Shown: positions 1-8,866, counted from the stretch's first letter. The stretch is 64,000 nt of DNA from Corynebacterium sp. ACRPO (GCF_022347205.1 NZ_JAKRNE010000006.1:1-64000); one strand, 5' to 3'. Notes: generated by a model not told the origin, from the letters alone. Program-made: numbers and translations.

Positions 1-1
1 C

Positions 2-1189
2 CCGGTTGTCGACGCCCAACCCCAGCCCCACCCCGCCCCCGCGCCCGCCCCCGCCCCAGACGCGGAGGCCACGCCCGAGGACGCTGCACCAGAGGACGGT
101 GCACCGCAGGACGTTGCGCCGGAGGACGCAGCCCCTGAGCAGCCGCAGCCGGACCAGCCCGAGGCCGAGGCCGAGCCGGAAATCGCCCCGGTCGCTGAGG
201 TTGTAGATACCGCGGAAGGCGATGCGGATAATGCCTCGCCGGAGGATAAGGCCGCGCTCGCGTCCTTCCTGTACACCGCGGACCAGCTCAAGGGGCTGGG
301 CGGCGTGAAGCACGCGCAGATCGTCGGCCTGAGCGAGGACCAGCGCGCCGCGCAGATCATGGTCACCCCAGAAACCGCGCCGACGGACGCCGCGACGGTC
401 AACGTTGCGCACGCGTTGCGCTCGGCCACCAGCGAGATTGAAGACGCCACCGGTACCGATATCGGCTTGACCGGCCTGACCGCCGTGCAGCTCGATATCA
501 CCGAGCGCCTCGAGGAAGCCATGGCGCCGTACCTGGCCATCGTCGTGGGCCTGGCCATCGTGCTACTGCTGTTGGTCTTCCGCTCCATCCTGGTGCCGCT
601 GGTTGCCGGCCTGGGCTTCCTGCTGTCCGTCGGCGGCGCCTTCGGCCTGACCGTTCTGGTCTGGCAGGAAGGCCTGTGGAACCTGGTTCCCGCGCCGGGC
701 CCGCTGATTTCCTTCATGCCCATCTTCCTCATCGGCGTGACCTTCGGCCTTGCGATGGATTACCAGGTCTTCCTGGTCACCCGCATGCGCGAGCACATTT
801 CTCGCCACCCGGAGGGCACCGGCGGGCGATATAGCGCCGTCGACGAGGCCACCATCACCGGCTTTACCCAAGGCGCCCGCGTGGTGACGGCCGCGGCCAT
901 TATTATGATTTCGGTCTTCGTGGCCTTTATTAACCAGCCGCTGCCTTTCATCCAGATCTTCGGCTTTGCCCTGGCCGCCGGCGTGCTTTTCGACGCCTTC
1001 TTTATCCGCATGACCCTCGTCCCTGCCACCATGTTCCTCATGGGCCGCGCGACGTGGTGGATGCCGAAGTGGTTGGCGAAGATTCTACCCACCCTGGATA
1101 TCGAAGGCACCGCCCTGGAAGAAGAATGGGAAGCTAAACACGCCACCCCAGCCCCAACCCCTAGCCCTGCAGACAAGGAAGAAGAGTAA
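2..1189 (+). CDS. MMPL/RND-family membrane exporter, C-terminal part (5' end outside window)
   Basis: The frame is open from the first bases, so this is the C-terminal ~395 residues of a larger protein. The first ~75 residues are a low-complexity Ala/Pro/Glu/Asp-rich linker. A soluble domain follows, then a hydrophobic block of about five membrane segments typical of MMPL transporters, which are proton-driven exporters of lipids or drugs in mycolic-acid bacteria. The motif GLAMDYQVFLVTRMRE matches the conserved MMPL loop. The tail is polar and acidic. The stop lies 2 bp before the tgt start, so the two are probably co-transcribed. The substrate cannot be told from this part. The acidic linker is much longer than usual for the family. 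Confidence 0.85.
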   Translation, partial: PVVDAQPQPHPAPAPAPAPDAEATPEDAAPEDGAPQDVAPEDAAPEQPQPDQPEAEAEPEIAPVAEVVDTAEGDADNASPEDKAALASFLYTADQLKGLGGVKHAQIVGLSEDQRAAQIMVTPETAPTDAATVNVAHALRSATSEIEDATGTDIGLTGLTAVQLDITERLEEAMAPYLAIVVGLAIVLLLLVFRSILVPLVAGLGFLLSVGGAFGLTVLVWQEGLWNLVPAPGPLISFMPIFLIGVTFGLAMDYQVFLVTRMREHISRHPEGTGGRYSAVDEATITGFTQGARVVTAAAIIMISVFVAFINQPLPFIQIFGFALAAGVLFDAFFIRMTLVPATMFLMGRATWWMPKWLAKILPTLDIEGTALEEEWEAKHATPAPTPSPADKEEE

Positions 1190-1191
1190 AG

Positions 1192-2436
1192 ATGGACTTG
1201 AGTTTCGACGTCGGCAAGCGCCTGCCCGAAGGCCCCGGCAAGCACGGCCGCAGCGGTGTCATCCACACCCCGCACGGTGATATCCAGACCCCGGCTTTCA
1301 TCCCGGTGGCCACCAAAGCCACGGTGAAGACGCTTACCCCGGAGCAGATTCGTTCCACTGGTGCGCAGGCCATCTTGTCGAATGCGTACCACCTCTACCT
1401 GCAGCCGGGCCACGACATCGTGGACGAGGCCGGCGGCGTGGCCGAGTTTGAAAACTGGCATGGCCCGACCTATACCGACTCCGGCGGATTCCAGGTCATG
1501 TCCCTGGGCGTGGGCTTCAAAAAGGTCCTTGCGATGGATATTGCGGATCTCAGCGATAAGGACATCCGCGCCGCCAAGAAGGAACGCATGGCGCAGGTGG
1601 ACGAGGATGGCGTGGATTTTAAATCCGTCATCGACGGCTCCAAGCACCGCTTTACCCCCGAGAAGTCCATGCAGATCCAACACGGGCTGGGCGCAGACAT
1701 CATGTTTGCCTTCGACGAGCTGACCACGCTGGTTGATACGCGCACCTACCAGGAGGAATCCGTCGCGCGCACGCACCGCTGGGCTAAACGCTGCCTGGAT
1801 GAGCACGATCGCCTCACCCGCGAGCGCGCCCACCGCCCGAAGCAGTCGCTGTGGGGTGTTGTCCAAGGCGCGCAGTACGAGGACCTGCGCCGCCAGGCCA
1901 CCCGCGGCCTGCTCGACCTCGACCGCGCCGCCCGCGAGGACGGCAAGCGTGGCTTCGGCGGTTTCGGCATCGGCGGCGCACTGGAAAAGGAAAACCTGGG
2001 CACTATCGTCGGCTGGGTCTGCGATGAGCTACCCGAGGACAAGCCGCGCCACCTGCTTGGCATCTCCGAGCCGGACGATATCTTCACCGCCGTCGAGGCG
2101 GGCGCCGATACCTTCGACTGTGTGGCGCCCACTCGTCTGGCACGCCGCGGCGGCGTCTACACCCTTGACGGCCGTATGAACCTCACCAATGCGCGCTTCA
2201 AGCGGGACTTTGCCGGCGTCGACGAGGAATTCGGCGGCTACGTATCCGAGAATTACTCCCGCGCCTACCTGCACCACCTGCTCAAGGCGAAGGAATTCCT
2301 CGCCGGCACGCTGTGCACCATCCACAATGTGGAGTTCATGATTCGCTTGGTGGATAATATCCGTGTCGCCATCGACGGCGGATATTACGAGGCCTACCGC
2401 GATGAATTCCTCGGCCGCTATTACGCTGGCAAGTAG
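1192..2436 (+). CDS. tgt: tRNA-guanine transglycosylase, lacking the usual zinc cysteines
   Basis: TGT exchanges G34 of tRNAs with GUN anticodons for a queuosine precursor. The nucleophile motif DSGGFQ (Asp96) and the second active-site motif FDCVAPTR (Asp309) are present. The protein is 414 aa, somewhat longer than the usual ~375. The bacterial zinc site is Cys-x-Cys-x2-Cys followed ~25 residues later by His. Here the His remains (TIHN, His378), but the three Cys positions read Phe347, Gly349 and Ser352, immediately before the conserved NYSRAYLHHL segment. The protein therefore either folds without zinc or binds it differently. The ATG start has a purine-rich ribosome site overlapping the end of the MMPL gene. 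The neighbours, a precursor transporter and gluQ, form a queuosine salvage set. Confidence 0.93.
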   Translation: MDLSFDVGKRLPEGPGKHGRSGVIHTPHGDIQTPAFIPVATKATVKTLTPEQIRSTGAQAILSNAYHLYLQPGHDIVDEAGGVAEFENWHGPTYTDSGGFQVMSLGVGFKKVLAMDIADLSDKDIRAAKKERMAQVDEDGVDFKSVIDGSKHRFTPEKSMQIQHGLGADIMFAFDELTTLVDTRTYQEESVARTHRWAKRCLDEHDRLTRERAHRPKQSLWGVVQGAQYEDLRRQATRGLLDLDRAAREDGKRGFGGFGIGGALEKENLGTIVGWVCDELPEDKPRHLLGISEPDDIFTAVEAGADTFDCVAPTRLARRGGVYTLDGRMNLTNARFKRDFAGVDEEFGGYVSENYSRAYLHHLLKAKEFLAGTLCTIHNVEFMIRLVDNIRVAIDGGYYEAYRDEFLGRYYAGK

Positions 2437-3104
2437 TCCTCGCGCTTCTTCACCCACTTAATGACCGCGGCCGTCACCGGCAGCATGACGGCCTCCATCA
2501 GGGTCTTCCACACGAAGCCCACGATGACGTAATTGATAAATCCGCCCACGGTGTCTACGCCGATGACCGGTGCGGCGATGGCGCAAAATAGCAGCGTATC
2601 GCCGAACTCGCCCACCACAGTGGAAGCGATAAGGCGCGCAAAGAGGCCCTTTTCGCCCGAGCGCTTCTTCATCGCGGTCAGCGTCCAGGCATTCAGCAGC
2701 TGGCCCACCAGGTAGCCGGCCAGCGAGGCGGCCAGAATCTGCGGCATCAGGCCAAGGGTGGCGGCGAAGGCCTCTTGACCCTCGTAGAAATCAGCCGCCG
2801 GCAGCCAGATGGCGATATAGAAACACACGGCCGCCAGGATGGCCATCGCGAAGCCGATGTAGACCGCGCGCCGGGTGGACTTGAAGCCATAGCACTCGGA
2901 GAGCACGTCGCCGACGATATAGGCCAGCGGGAAGAGGAAAAAGGCGCCGTCGGTGACCAGCGGGCCGAGCTGCACGCCCTTGGTGGCGTTGATATTAGAA
3001 ATCAGGAAGGTCACCACAAACACGGTGACCAGCCAGGGGTAGAGGGTGGAGCGGACGGGAATGAAGCGCACCTCAGCGCCGTTCGATTTTTCCATGCCCG
3101 CCAT
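2421..3104 (-). CDS. YhhQ-type queuosine precursor transporter
   Basis: A 227-aa membrane protein with about six hydrophobic segments, including FLISNINATKGVQLG near the N-terminus and the stretch FPLAYIVGDVLSECYG typical of the YhhQ/VUT_1 family, which imports queuosine precursors such as preQ0/preQ1 or queuine. It is convergent with tgt, overlapping its 3' end by 16 bp, and divergent from gluQ, so transport, base exchange and glutamylation of queuosine are encoded together. The open frame continues upstream into gluQ, but homology starts only at MAGMEKSNG. ATG at 3104 or 3095 are both possible. No queCDEF genes are visible here, which fits salvage rather than synthesis. Confidence 0.88.
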   Translation of the reverse strand: MAGMEKSNGAEVRFIPVRSTLYPWLVTVFVVTFLISNINATKGVQLGPLVTDGAFFLFPLAYIVGDVLSECYGFKSTRRAVYIGFAMAILAAVCFYIAIWLPAADFYEGQEAFAATLGLMPQILAASLAGYLVGQLLNAWTLTAMKKRSGEKGLFARLIASTVVGEFGDTLLFCAIAAPVIGVDTVGGFINYVIVGFVWKTLMEAVMLPVTAAVIKWVKKREDYLPA

Positions 3105-3128
3105 TGTGCCAGCCCGTAGACTGTGGGC

Positions 3129-4022
3129 ATGAATTCCGCGACCACCGGCGCCGGCCGTTACGCGCCCAGCCCCTCCGGCGATCTGCACTTTGGCAACCTC
3201 CGCACGGCGTTTCTGGCGTGGCTTTTCGCCCGGTCGACGGGCAGGCGCTTTGTGGTGCGCGTGGAGGACATCGATAAGCAGCGCTCCTCCCAGGAGTCGG
3301 CCGAGCGCCAGCTCGCGGATCTGCGCGCGCTCGGGCTGGACTGGGACGGCGAGGTCATCTACCAGCACGACCGCGACGCCGCCTATGAACAGGCTCTGGC
3401 CCAGCTGCCCACCTACGAGTGCTATTGCTCCCGCAAGGATATCCGTGAGGCCTCCCGCGCCCCGCACGCCATTCCCGGCCAGTACCCGGGCACCTGCCGC
3501 AACCTCACCGAAGACCAGCGCGCGGTCAAGCGCGCCGAGCTTGCGGCCCAGAATCGCCAGCCCGCCCTTCGCCTGCTTGCCGACGCCCCCACATTCACCA
3601 TCCACGACGCCCTCCACGGCACCTATACGGGCGACGTCGATGACTTCATCCTGCGCCGCGGCGGCCAAGACACTGGCTGGGCCTATAACTTGGCCGTCGT
3701 CGTCGATGATGCCTATCAAGGCATCGACCAAGTGGTCCGCGGCGATGATCTGCTCTCCTCCGCGCCGCGTCAGGCCTACCTCGCCTCGCTGCTCGGCATC
3801 GAACCGCCGGAGTATATCCACGTCCCGCTCGTGCTCAATGCATCCGGCGAGCGCCTGGCCAAGCGCGATGGCGCGGTGACCATGCGGGAGATGGGGGAGG
3901 AGGGGGACGTCGTCAAGCAGCTGGCGGCCTCGCTGGGGAACAAGGCTCACAGCGCCGCGGAGCTGCTCGCGCAATTCGCGCCCGATCGACTCAGCCCTGA
4001 GCCTTATATCTGGCGGGGGTAA
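3129..4022 (+). CDS. gluQ: Glutamyl-Q tRNA(Asp) synthetase
   Basis: A truncated GluRS paralog that attaches glutamate to the queuosine base at position 34 of tRNA(Asp). The N-terminus has the class I signature [17 protein letters not shown]. The zinc motif is CYC...YPGTC (around residues 98-120) and the KMSKS equivalent is LAKRDGAVT. There is no anticodon-binding domain, and the ~297-aa length is normal for GluQ-RS. ATG 3129 is chosen over the in-frame GTG 3123 because the box TAGACT at 3117-3122 sits 6 nt before it, predicting a leaderless mRNA. The product depends on queuosine made by the neighbouring TGT. Confidence 0.93.
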   Translation: MNSATTGAGRYAPSPSGDLHFGNLRTAFLAWLFARSTGRRFVVRVEDIDKQRSSQESAERQLADLRALGLDWDGEVIYQHDRDAAYEQALAQLPTYECYCSRKDIREASRAPHAIPGQYPGTCRNLTEDQRAVKRAELAAQNRQPALRLLADAPTFTIHDALHGTYTGDVDDFILRRGGQDTGWAYNLAVVVDDAYQGIDQVVRGDDLLSSAPRQAYLASLLGIEPPEYIHVPLVLNASGERLAKRDGAVTMREMGEEGDVVKQLAASLGNKAHSAAELLAQFAPDRLSPEPYIWRG

Positions 4023-4033
4023 AATCTGGGTCC

Positions 4034-5614
4034 ATGGACGTTCTTCTGGTGCTCATTGGGCTCATGCTGCTGACCGTGTTCGTCGTCGCCATCGGTGACA
4101 AGATTGGGCTGCCGTGGCCGGCCCTGCTGACGATCATCACCGCCTGCGCGGTCTTCGTGCCCAGCCTGCCCCAGTTCGAGCCGCCCACCGAGCTCATCCT
4201 GCCCATCTTCCTGCCGCCGCTGCTGTGGGCACTGGCCCGGCGCACCTCGTGGGGTGTTATCCGCGAGCAATGGGTGACCATCTTGAGCCTGTCCGTGCTG
4301 CTGGTGGTCGCCACCACGCTGGCCGTTGGCTTCACGGCCTATGCCTTCCTGCCTGGCATCAGCCTGGCCGCCGCCATCCTTATCGGTGCGGCCATCGCCC
4401 CGCCAGACCCCGTCGCCGTTGACGCCGTAGCCGAGCCCGCCGGCATCCCGCGCCGCATCATCACCACTTTGCAGACCGAGGGCTTGTTTAACGACGCCGC
4501 CTCCATCGTCGCCTTCAACCTCGCGCTGACGGCCGTAACCCAAGGCGATGAGCTTTCCTTCGGTGGCGGCGTGCTCAACTTCTTCTACTCCGCATTCGTG
4601 GCTGGCGGCCTGGGGTGGGTCGTCGGCCGGCTGGTGGCGCTGTTTATTACCCACGTCCACGACGTCACCGCGCGCAACGCGTTGACTTGGGTGACGCCGT
4701 TCGCCGTCTACCTCATCTCGGAGGAACTCGGCGCCTCCGGCGTTATCGCCGTAGTCATTGCGGCCGTGGAGCTTAATTCCCGTGCCGATATTCAGGCCGA
4801 GGACCGCCTGTCCGGCCAGGCCTTCTGGGAGACCATCGAGCTGCTCTTTACCGGCGTGGCCTTCGGACTCATTGGACTGACGGTGAATACGGCCATCGCG
4901 GAAGTCGGCTCGGACCTGTGGCACTCCGTGGTGGTGGGCGTCATTTTGTCCCTCGTGGCCTTTGTCGTCCGCTTGGTGTGGATGTACATCTATTACCGCA
5001 TCAACGTCTCCCGCGGCCGCCCGCGCGTGGCGCCGCTGCGCCTGCAGGAGGTGTTGCTGATGACGTGGTCCGGCATGCGCGGCCTAGTCACCTTGGCGCT
5101 GGTGCTGTCTATCCCGGCCGGTGTATTCAGTTTCCACCACGAGCTTGCCGTCATCGCGTTGACCGTCTTGCTGGTCACGATGGTGGTGCCCGGCCTGCTC
5201 TTGCCGTGGCTGATGGAGCGCCTTGACCTGACAGAGGCCTCCCAAATCGCCAGCGATAAGATGCGCGCCGCCGTGGTGGCCCGCGCGCGTGCGGCCAGCA
5301 TCGAGGCCCTGTCGCACTTCCGGCCGGATGGCCACATTACTGCCGACGCCGAAAAGGTCGACCCCGAAATTTCCGCCAACGTGATTCAGTGGTTCGAAGA
5401 CCGCCTGGGCGATGGCGAGGATGTTTCCGATGACTCCCGCTGGCAGCGCGCCTGGCAGGCCCGCCACGTGGTGTTGGAGGCCCGCCGGACCGCCCTGGCG
5501 GCCGCACAGGAGGAGCTGCTGCGCATGCGCGGCTACCGGGCCTATAATCCGGCCATCGTGGACGAGGTGCTCGAGGAAATTGACCGCATGGTCTTGGGCA
5601 CCAAGCGCCACTAG
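4034..5614 (+). CDS. CPA1-family Na+(K+)/H+ antiporter
   Basis: A 526-aa protein with 11-12 hydrophobic segments followed by a ~120-aa cytoplasmic tail rich in charged residues. The ion-binding signature PPDPVAVDAV and the following EGLFNDAASIV are characteristic of bacterial CPA1/NhaP-type antiporters, which exchange Na+ or K+ for protons across the cytoplasmic membrane. A box TAAAAT at 4020-4025 lies 8 nt before the ATG and overlaps the gluQ stop, suggesting its own leaderless transcript. Ion preference cannot be read from sequence. Confidence 0.9.
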   Translation: MDVLLVLIGLMLLTVFVVAIGDKIGLPWPALLTIITACAVFVPSLPQFEPPTELILPIFLPPLLWALARRTSWGVIREQWVTILSLSVLLVVATTLAVGFTAYAFLPGISLAAAILIGAAIAPPDPVAVDAVAEPAGIPRRIITTLQTEGLFNDAASIVAFNLALTAVTQGDELSFGGGVLNFFYSAFVAGGLGWVVGRLVALFITHVHDVTARNALTWVTPFAVYLISEELGASGVIAVVIAAVELNSRADIQAEDRLSGQAFWETIELLFTGVAFGLIGLTVNTAIAEVGSDLWHSVVVGVILSLVAFVVRLVWMYIYYRINVSRGRPRVAPLRLQEVLLMTWSGMRGLVTLALVLSIPAGVFSFHHELAVIALTVLLVTMVVPGLLLPWLMERLDLTEASQIASDKMRAAVVARARAASIEALSHFRPDGHITADAEKVDPEISANVIQWFEDRLGDGEDVSDDSRWQRAWQARHVVLEARRTALAAAQEELLRMRGYRAYNPAIVDEVLEEIDRMVLGTKRH

Positions 5615-5624
5615 GCTGGGCGGC

Positions 5625-5960
5625 ATGGATCCCTTCGATTATGCGCAGCTTGAGGACGCGCTGGATTACCTCTACGACTTCCTTGACCAGGATCTAGCGG
5701 ACCGCGTGCGCGCCGAGCGCGAATATGTTCCGGCCGGGCTGGAGGGCCTGCTTGCCGACGACTCCCTCGACGACTACGTCTGGCTCTGGATCAAAGACCC
5801 AGGCCCGAATGGCTTCCGGCAATACCTGCGCGATGGGGGCTATTCCGAGGCCGAGGTCTCCCAGGCTTTCCTCTGGGCGCGCACCGAGTGGGGGATGAAT
5901 ACGCCGCCGCACGTCGCGTGGCTGAAGGCGGATGGCTACGAGCTGCCGATCATCGATTAG
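5625..5960 (+). CDS. Conserved hypothetical acidic protein (111 aa)
   Basis: A small soluble acidic protein, rich in Asp, Leu and Tyr in its first third and with several Trp residues later. There is no signal peptide or membrane segment. I do not recognise a domain. A TAGGCT box at 5612-5617, overlapping the antiporter stop, sits 7 nt before the ATG, so it is probably transcribed leaderless. One copy of the repeated GCTTGCCGAC core (5750-5759) lies inside it and encodes Leu-Ala-Asp. Confidence 0.7.
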   Translation: MDPFDYAQLEDALDYLYDFLDQDLADRVRAEREYVPAGLEGLLADDSLDDYVWLWIKDPGPNGFRQYLRDGGYSEAEVSQAFLWARTEWGMNTPPHVAWLKADGYELPIID

Positions 5961-5966
5961 GGGGGA

Positions 5967-5982
5967 GGGGCGTCGGCAAGCG
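5967..5982 (+). repeat. Copy of a dispersed GGGGCGTCGGCAAGCG-type motif
   Basis: One intergenic copy of a motif found many times in this window. Exact copies of the core GTCGGCAAGC on the + strand start at 1210, 5972, 10951, 14913, 17163, 20289, 21725, 25474 and 58390. On the - strand (read GCTTGCCGAC) they start at 3575, 5750, 10572, 28821, 34035, 48931 and 60358. A one-mismatch copy is near 50862. Most copies are preceded by 3-5 G. No copy was found in the IS pair or in the 37-47.6 kb element. Function is unknown. Confidence 0.85.
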
Positions 5983-6531
5983 CGGCCGCGCGGGGTTAAG
6001 TAGCAAAAAGTGTGTCTGAGTTACAGCGATCTTGCTGCTCAGGCTGGGTAAATCGGGCGGATATAAGGTCTTTATGCTTATATCCGCCCGTTTCGTGTTC
6101 AATCCATCGGAATGGCACCCGCATGTGCTAGCCGGGGGTTGGTGTGCTTTCCGGGTGAGTAAAAACAGACCACGATGCCCGGTATGTGCTGGGCAAATGA
6201 AGAAAAACGGAACCACATCCAAAGGCACAACTAGGTGGCGGTGCAAAGACCCGAACTGCGGCAGCTCCACGACACGAACTCGCACCGATCTCACGCAGGC
6301 CCGCAACTTTAAAGCCTTCGTCTCTTATGTCACCTCCACAGCGACGTTGTCTGAACTCGCCGGGCAACAAAGGGTGAGTCGTTGGACACTTGATCGCCGA
6401 TTCGAACCGTTTTGGCTCATCGACGTCCCCAACGACGGTGCCCCGCAGCGCGTCTACGATCAGATCTTCATCGACGGCACCTGAAGTGTCCCAGGTTTTG
6501 TTCCGTCTGAGTAGATGGGAAAATCTGGAAT

Positions 6532-6849
6532 ATGCCAAGAAAATTTGACCAGGATGCGAAGGACCGTGTGGTCCGTCTTGTAGAGGACCGTATCTTGGCG
6601 GAAAATATGTCGATGCAAGCCGCGTGCAAGGCAGTAGCTCCAAAGTTGGGGGTTTCATGGCACACGGCTCGTCAGTGGACCCAGCAGGCCCGTCGTGCGG
6701 GAAGCATCCCAGAACCTGTGCCTGAAGACTTGGCCGCGGAAAACGCGAGGCTACGCCGTGAAAATCAAGAGCTACGCGACACCAATGAGCTACTGAAGGC
6801 TGCCTCGGCTTTTTTCGCGTCGGAACTCGACCCAAAACGTCGGAAATGA
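6532..6849 (+). CDS. IS3-family transposase OrfA (helix-turn-helix)
   Basis: A 105-aa protein. The N-terminal helix-turn-helix (KFDQDAKDRVVRLVEDRI...GVSWHTARQWTQQ) recognises IS ends. A leucine-zipper-like coiled coil follows (AENARLRRENQELRDTNELLKAAS), used for multimerisation. The slippery run T TTT TTC at 6810-6816 lies near its end, where a -1 shift enters the orfB frame without a stop. This is the usual way IS3 elements make the OrfAB transposase. Confidence 0.93.
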   Translation: MPRKFDQDAKDRVVRLVEDRILAENMSMQAACKAVAPKLGVSWHTARQWTQQARRAGSIPEPVPEDLAAENARLRRENQELRDTNELLKAASAFFASELDPKRRK

Positions 6850-7766
6850 TCCGGTTCATCGATGAATACCGGAATCGTTTCTCCATCGAGTTCATTTGCG
6901 AGACGTTAAACACCCACCGTGTTGGCGGTTTCATCACGTCCCGTGGATACCGCCAATCAAAAGCCCGTGGTATGAGTGCCCGCAGTCTTCGTGACGCTGC
7001 TCTAGTCGCGCACATCGCCGAGGTCCATGAAGAAAATTTTGGCGTCTACGGCATCCGTAAGATGTGGCATACTCTGCGCCGTGAAGGAATCGACATTGGC
7101 CGTGAGCAGACCGCACGCCTGATGCGTCTTGCTGGAGTCAGAGGCAAAGGTAAAGGTAAGTCTCCTATTACTACCCGCAAGCCGAAGGGACCAGATCTGC
7201 GTCCTGATTTAGTTAATCGCAAGTTCAACGCCCCGGCACCGGCCCGATTGTGGGTGGCCGATATTACTTATGTGCGCACTAGAAAAGGATTCGTGTACAC
7301 CGCTTTCGTTACCGACGTGTTCTCCCGAAGGATCGTCGGGTGGGCACTATCTGATTCAATGCGTACCGAGGCGCTGCCGCTGCAGGCGCTTAATCAGGCG
7401 ATTGTCAGCGCGAAGGAAACAACGGGGCTGATTCATCATTCAGATCATGGCTCACAGTACGTCAGCATTGTCTACAACGAACGGCTGGCTGAGTATGGAA
7501 TTGTTGCCTCTACCGGGACAGTAGGAGATTCCTATGACAATGCTTTGGCCGAAAACGTCAACGGTTCCTACAAAAATGAGCTGATTCATCGGCGGTCGTG
7601 GGACAGCGTGGTTGACGTGGAGATCGCGACGTTTGAATGGGTTAATTGGTGGAACGAGGTACGGCTTCACCAAAGTCTCGGCTATCGCACGCCAGCTGAG
7701 GTTGAGTCAGAGTTTTGGGAAACCAACCCGGCCCAAGAAATAATGGAAATCAAGGCAAATGCCTAG
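6846..7766 (+). CDS. IS3-family transposase OrfB (DDE integrase domain)
   Basis: A 306-aa protein in the -1 frame relative to OrfA, with an ATGA start/stop overlap. An HTH_21-like segment (VYGIRKMWHTLRREG) precedes the rve catalytic core. The DDE residues are visible in WVADITYV, HHSDHGSQY and YDNALAENVNGSYKNE. The end WNEVRLHQSLGYRTPAEVE is the conserved IS3 C-terminus. The active enzyme is probably the frameshifted OrfAB fusion. Confidence 0.95.
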   Translation: MIRFIDEYRNRFSIEFICETLNTHRVGGFITSRGYRQSKARGMSARSLRDAALVAHIAEVHEENFGVYGIRKMWHTLRREGIDIGREQTARLMRLAGVRGKGKGKSPITTRKPKGPDLRPDLVNRKFNAPAPARLWVADITYVRTRKGFVYTAFVTDVFSRRIVGWALSDSMRTEALPLQALNQAIVSAKETTGLIHHSDHGSQYVSIVYNERLAEYGIVASTGTVGDSYDNALAENVNGSYKNELIHRRSWDSVVDVEIATFEWVNWWNEVRLHQSLGYRTPAEVESEFWETNPAQEIMEIKANA

Positions 7767-8734
7767 GAACAAAACCCGGGACACTTCACCTACACCGCGG
7801 CTGGCTGCCTACTTGTGGCAGCCAGCCGCGACCACGTCATTGCGTGGCACTGGACCAAACACGAAACAGCCCACGCATACACGCAGCTACTTCGCAAAAT
7901 CGCCGAGCCACTCTGCGTCGTCCTCGACGGCGGACAAGGCGCACTCACCGCGATTAAAGCCTGCTGGCCAAACGTGATGATTCAGCGTTGTCTCGTCCAC
8001 GCACAACGCGTCATCCGCCGCTACACCACCTCACGGCCGCGCACCGACGCTGGCAAAACCATCTACGCACTGGCGCTGAAACTAACCCGTGTCACCACGC
8101 TCGACCAGGCACGGGAGTGGACGCTACGCCTGCACGAATTCGGTCAGGTATTCAAAGCATTCCTCAACGAGAAAACACCCGTGCCAAAAGAACGCCGAAC
8201 ACCCAATAACCAGTGGGAATGGACTCATCTACGGGTACGCAAAGCCTACAACTCACTGCTGCACCTCTCGCGCAACAATTGGCTGTTTACCTACCTTAAG
8301 CCACCACCGAATGCGCTTGATCCTAACCGCTGGGCTTCAACGACAAACAGTCTTGAAGGCGGCATAAACGCCCAGCTCAAACGCATCGCCGATGCGCACC
8401 GAGGCAGGTCTGGGGAACGTCAACGAAAAATGCTTGAGTGGTACCTCCACACCAAAAAGCAACTGCCTGACGATCCGCTAAATATCGCCAGGCAGTGCAA
8501 TTATGGCCAAGATCAACTCGCCAAAGTCAACGATCTTGCCGAAGAAGACCACAACAAAGCCGACCAAGAAACAGGCCGACCAGCCTTCTACGACAACGCT
8601 ATCCCAACCGAGTACGAACACTCGATAGGAATCAGAAAAGGCCCCATGAAGTAACTAACCGTGTACCCGCCCCGCAACACGCCGAACGGACACACATTCT
8701 GCTACTTAACCCGCCGCGCGCCCGTATACAACAA

Positions 8735-8773
8735 AAATCCCGGCTCCATGCTGTGTAGCAGGAGCCGGGATTT
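8735..8773 (-). terminator. Bidirectional intrinsic terminator after tRNA-Ser
   Basis: A 13-bp perfect stem AAATCCCGGCTCC / GGAGCCGGGATTT with a 13-nt loop lies 5 bp beyond the tRNA-Ser 3' end. It ends in T-runs in both directions. It would end the tRNA transcript and block readthrough from the IS. Confidence 0.85.
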
Positions 8774-8777
8774 CCTG

Positions 8778-8866
8778 TGGCGGAGGATGTGGGATTTGAA
8801 CCCACGAGGGGCGTGAACCCCGCACGCGTTCCAGGCGTGTGACATAGGCCGCTAGTCGAATCCTCC
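8778..8866 (-). tRNA. tRNA-Ser (anticodon GGA)
   Basis: The acceptor stem GGAGGAT pairs with ATCCTCC. The anticodon arm CACGC-CTGGAAC-GCGTG gives anticodon GGA. A long variable arm, as in class II tRNAs, and the TPsiC arm GTGGGTTCAAATCCCAC are present. The 3' CCA is encoded. It reads UCC/UCU serine codons. Confidence 0.97.

Larger units (their letters stand above)
6483..7787 (+). mobile_element. IS3-family insertion sequence nested in the IS256 element
   Basis: A 1305-bp element with inverted ends GAAGTGTCCC...GGGACACTTC; the match continues for ~22 bp with one mismatch. It is flanked by a 4-bp direct repeat ACCT at 6479-6482 and 7788-7791. It encodes overlapping orfA and orfB. Both ends and both frames look intact, so it is probably a functional, recent insertion. 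Confidence 0.94.
6155..8654 (+). pseudogene. IS1249-like transposase, split by an IS3 element
   Basis: The left part (6155-6482) encodes an N-terminal zinc-ribbon-like segment (CPVC...CKDPNC) and the first catalytic Asp context QIFIDGT. The right part (7792-8654) resumes with YTAAGCLLVAASRDHVIAW and holds the second Asp (VVLDGGQGA), the CLVHAQR motif and the Glu context TTNSLEGG of mutator-type DDE transposases. Excising 6483-7787 plus one 4-bp duplication restores one frame of ~396 codons, with the Tyr codon rebuilt across the junction. GTG 6155 is chosen as the start because homology begins at SKNRPRCPVC. The gene is inactive while interrupted. Confidence 0.92.
5993..8712 (+). mobile_element. 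IS256-family (IS1249-like) insertion sequence, interrupted
   Basis: The ends are inverted repeats beginning GGGTTAAGTAGCA (5993 onward and the complement ending at 8712), matching over ~26 bp with a few mismatches. The element is flanked by a perfect 8-bp direct repeat GCCGCGCG at 5985-5992 and 8713-8720, the duplication size expected of IS256-family elements. Removing the nested IS3 element leaves about 1411 bp, close to the size of IS1249. It sits just after the stop of the 5625 gene. Confidence 0.93.

Noticed and set aside
760..1866. Long minus-strand open frame opposite the MMPL and tgt genes
   Set aside because: A GC-rich shadow frame; the plus-strand proteins are clear family members and this one has no recognisable motifs.
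3105..3974. N-terminal extension of the YhhQ-type transporter frame to 517 aa
   Set aside because: The extra part is antisense to gluQ, is low-complexity, and YhhQ homology starts at the later Met.
6479..7791. 3-bp target duplication for the IS3 element
   Set aside because: Comparing ends and the restored reading frame shows four shared bases (ACCT), with perfectly matching GAAGTGTC ends.
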